From Mucilaginibacter agri (lineage in GTDB: Bacteria; Bacteroidota; Bacteroidia; Sphingobacteriales; Sphingobacteriaceae), in contig NZ_WWEO01000044.1 of NCBI RefSeq assembly GCF_009928685.1, forward strand, positions 496,001 through 560,000: DNA of 64,000 nucleotides, written 5' to 3'. Under the pieces are notes generated by a model that saw only the letters and a program-made list of their open reading frames with translations, did no database searches and was not told where the DNA came from. Each line of letters opens with the position of its first letter. The stretch's first letter is position 1. The position numbers and the translations under genes are program-made. Below, piece by piece: positions 62,770 to 64,000 of this stretch.

Positions 62770-63449
62770 AATACACCTACCTGCTTATAAACTTTTTAAC
62801 CATTATTTTTCCGATAGCTTTATCGTTTGATAAGCGGGTACAATTTTATAAAAGCTGGCGCTTTATATGGCCCGGAATGATTATTACAGGTTTTGTCTTC
62901 TTGTTTTGGGACGTGTTATTTACCGTTAAAGGCGTGTGGTTTTTTAATAATGACTATATCGCCGGCATTCGTATACTTCAGTTACCCTTAGAAGAAATAC
63001 TGTTCTTTCTAACAGTTCCCTTCTCCTGTATTTTTATTTATGAGTGTCTTAATTATTACCTTAAATGGCAATTGCCGGCACAGGTTACCAAATGGATTTC
63101 AGTTACGTTATTATTAGTCAGTTTAATATTGGCCAGTGCTTACTCCCATCGCCTTTACACGCTGGTAACATTTACCCTGCTGTATGCATTGTTAGGTGTG
63201 ATACAGCTGGTGTTCAAAGCAAAATGGCTTGGTAAATTTTATATAGCTTATCTGGTTAGCCTTGTTCCTTTTTATATTGTTAATGGCGCGCTTACCAGCA
63301 TTCCGATAGTACTTTACAATAATCAACAGAATATGGCTTTTAGAGTAGGCACAATTCCTTTCGAAGACCACTTCTATTCCATGGCGTTGTTGTTAATGAA
63401 TGTCGGTTTCTTTGAATACTTTCGCACCAAAAGCGGTATTAAATCATGA
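62766..63449 (+). CDS. lycopene cyclase, fused CrtYc/CrtYd type
   Basis: A 227-residue polytopic membrane protein that cyclises lycopene ends to beta-ionone rings. It has two tandem lycopene-cyclase domains: the first with LPLEEILFF (PLEE at 74-77), the second with IPFEDHFYS (PFED at 198-201). Seven helices are predicted. It starts with GTG in a GTGA overlap with the upstream stop. The dual CrtYcd form is known from Gram-positive and archaeal lineages and from some Bacteroidota. It overlaps the cytochrome b5 gene by 4 nt. Confidence 0.9.
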   Translation: MKYTYLLINFLTIIFPIALSFDKRVQFYKSWRFIWPGMIITGFVFLFWDVLFTVKGVWFFNNDYIAGIRILQLPLEEILFFLTVPFSCIFIYECLNYYLKWQLPAQVTKWISVTLLLVSLILASAYSHRLYTLVTFTLLYALLGVIQLVFKAKWLGKFYIAYLVSLVPFYIVNGALTSIPIVLYNNQQNMAFRVGTIPFEDHFYSMALLLMNVGFFEYFRTKSGIKS

Positions 63450-63682
63450 GCGAACTACCTGTATATACCAAATCGCAGTTAGCCCTACGTAATGGGCAAG
63501 ATAAACCGCAAATATGGGTTGCACTTAACGGCATTATATATGACGTTACCGACAGCCGCTTATGGCGAAATGGCAAACATTATGAACATTGGGCCGGCCA
63601 GGACCTTACTCACGAGCTAAAAGATGCCCCGCATACAGAGATGGTATTTGAACGATTTACCGCCATTGGCAAACTAGGCTAA
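63446..63682 (+). CDS. cytochrome b5-like heme protein
   Basis: A 78-residue cytochrome b5 domain without signal peptide or membrane segment. The start YTKSQLALRNGQDKPQIWVALNGIIYDVTDS is the usual b5 pattern. HYEHWAGQDLTHELKDAPH replaces the HPGG segment, and its histidines are the candidate heme ligands. It overlaps the lycopene cyclase by 4 nt (ATGA) and ends the operon. It could pass electrons to a di-iron hydroxylase such as CrtZ, but that is inference; the usual CrtZ donor is a ferredoxin system. Confidence 0.85.
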   Translation: MSELPVYTKSQLALRNGQDKPQIWVALNGIIYDVTDSRLWRNGKHYEHWAGQDLTHELKDAPHTEMVFERFTAIGKLG

Positions 63683-63709
63683 ATCATACTATCATAAAAT
63701 ACTCCTTAT

Positions 63710-63750
63710 ACTAAAAAACCCCACCACTTTACGTGATGGGGTTTTTTAGT
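63710..63750. terminator. bidirectional terminator of crt operon
   Basis: A 14-bp stem (actaaaaaacccca/tggggttttttagt) around a 13-nt loop. It closes the crt operon on the plus strand and the histone-like gene on the minus strand. Confidence 0.9.
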
Positions 63751-63798
63751 ATGTTTTTACGCCAACTATAGTGGCATAATAGTGTTACTAAATTTTAA

Positions 63799-63981
63799 TT
63801 ATTTAGCAGCAGTGTTTTTTGATTCCTGAACCTCTAAACGGATAGCTTGAGCTAAGTTTTTAAGGTCTTGCATGCCTTTGCGAACGCGTGTTCCAGCCGC
63901 ACTGTTACCTTTGTTGTAGAATTTGTCAGCATCGGCTTCCAGAGACGCAATCAGATCTTTTACTTCTGTAAATTTTTTCAT
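63799..63981 (-). CDS. histone H1-like protein
   Basis: A 60-residue protein MKKFTEVKDLIASLEADADKF with GNSAAGTRVRKGMQDLKNLAQ. This is the short Bacteroidota protein usually annotated as histone H1-like (Hc1-type), although the lysine-rich tail of true H1 proteins is absent. It is likely to be an abundant small DNA-binding or chromosome-associated protein. Unlike most genes here it has a strong Shine-Dalgarno sequence (aaaggag) 9 nt before the ATG. It is the last gene of the window and its upstream region is cut. Confidence 0.8.
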   Translation of the reverse strand: MKKFTEVKDLIASLEADADKFYNKGNSAAGTRVRKGMQDLKNLAQAIRLEVQESKNTAAK

Positions 63982-63990
63982 TGTAAGTTA

Positions 63991-63997
63991 CTCCTTT
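63991..63997 (-). promoter_or_regulatory. strong Shine-Dalgarno of the histone H1-like gene
   Basis: On the minus strand, aaaggag lies 9 nt before the ATG at 63981. Most Bacteroidota genes lack such a site, including nearly all others in this window. Confidence 0.6.
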
Positions 63998-64000
63998 AAT

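Noticed and set aside
1..64000. CRISPR arrays, tRNA, rRNA, prophage or toxin-antitoxin loci
   Set aside because: Reading both strands I found no spaced direct repeats of the right form, no cloverleaf-type tRNA sequence, no rRNA signature and no phage or toxin-antitoxin gene pair.

Overview
The window looks like chromosomal DNA from a member of Bacteroidota, most likely family Sphingobacteriaceae (Mucilaginibacter- or Pedobacter-like). This is an inference from gene content: DUF4295 next to rpmB-rpmG, DUF2911, DUF5686, OMP_b-brl_3 receptors, BshC, a heterodimer-type fused lycopene cyclase, a short histone H1-like protein, and FtsX-type permeases without an adjacent ATPase. Start codons mostly lack Shine-Dalgarno sequences, and a few starts carry the TAnnTTTG -7 box of this phylum. 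I see no tRNA, rRNA, CRISPR array, integrase, insertion sequence or phage gene.

Layout. 1-3.6 kb: two tandem surface proteins with a TonB-receptor plug but no barrel, then a small lipoprotein. 3.6-10.7 kb: class II cAMP phosphodiesterase, a 60-residue zinc-ribbon protein, an AI-2E-type permease, ligA, a uridine phosphorylase-like enzyme, a Vat-like acetyltransferase and DUF6496. 10.7-18.2 kb: a minus-strand block (secreted protein, DUF2911, Gfo/Idh/MocA oxidoreductase, aldo-keto reductase, DUF5686 outer-membrane protein, DUF885 lipoprotein). 18.3-27.6 kb: DinB, an alpha/beta-hydrolase that has lost two catalytic residues, a TonB-type barrel, TauE/SafE with DUF1634, an M16 peptidase pair and DoxX. 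27.8-40.4 kb: fbaB, HxlR/SDR, M28 peptidase, ABC permease, UbiD, dapA, CsbD, acs. 40.7-45.7 kb: rpmB-rpmG-DUF4295-ftsY-rimO-bshC. 45.8-57 kb: beta-propeller-like lipoprotein, RBBP9-type hydrolase, Ldh dehydrogenase, a frameshifted membrane-protein gene, a CocE/M1-peptidase/lipoprotein operon, an isolated GH32 and lpdA. 57-64 kb: carotenoid genes (crtZ apart; crtI divergent from crtB, a secreted unknown, lycopene cyclase and cytochrome b5), murB, an ECF sigma factor and a histone H1-like protein.

The carotenoid genes can together convert geranylgeranyl diphosphate to a hydroxylated beta-carotene such as zeaxanthin: CrtB makes phytoene, CrtI desaturates it to lycopene, the CrtYcd-type enzyme cyclises it and CrtZ hydroxylates it. 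A cytochrome b5-like protein is translationally coupled to the cyclase and could be an electron carrier.

Intergenic space holds at least five classes of palindromic repeats. One begins GTCAT and ends ATGAC and is often placed between convergent genes. One has a conserved loop, and one case is a repeat nested inside another. The window is mostly ordinary core and accessory chromosome. The least expected items are the degenerate hydrolase, the cytochrome b5 and the unknown secreted protein in the crt operon, the frameshifted gene, the conserved-loop repeat, and promoter boxes that abut start codons.
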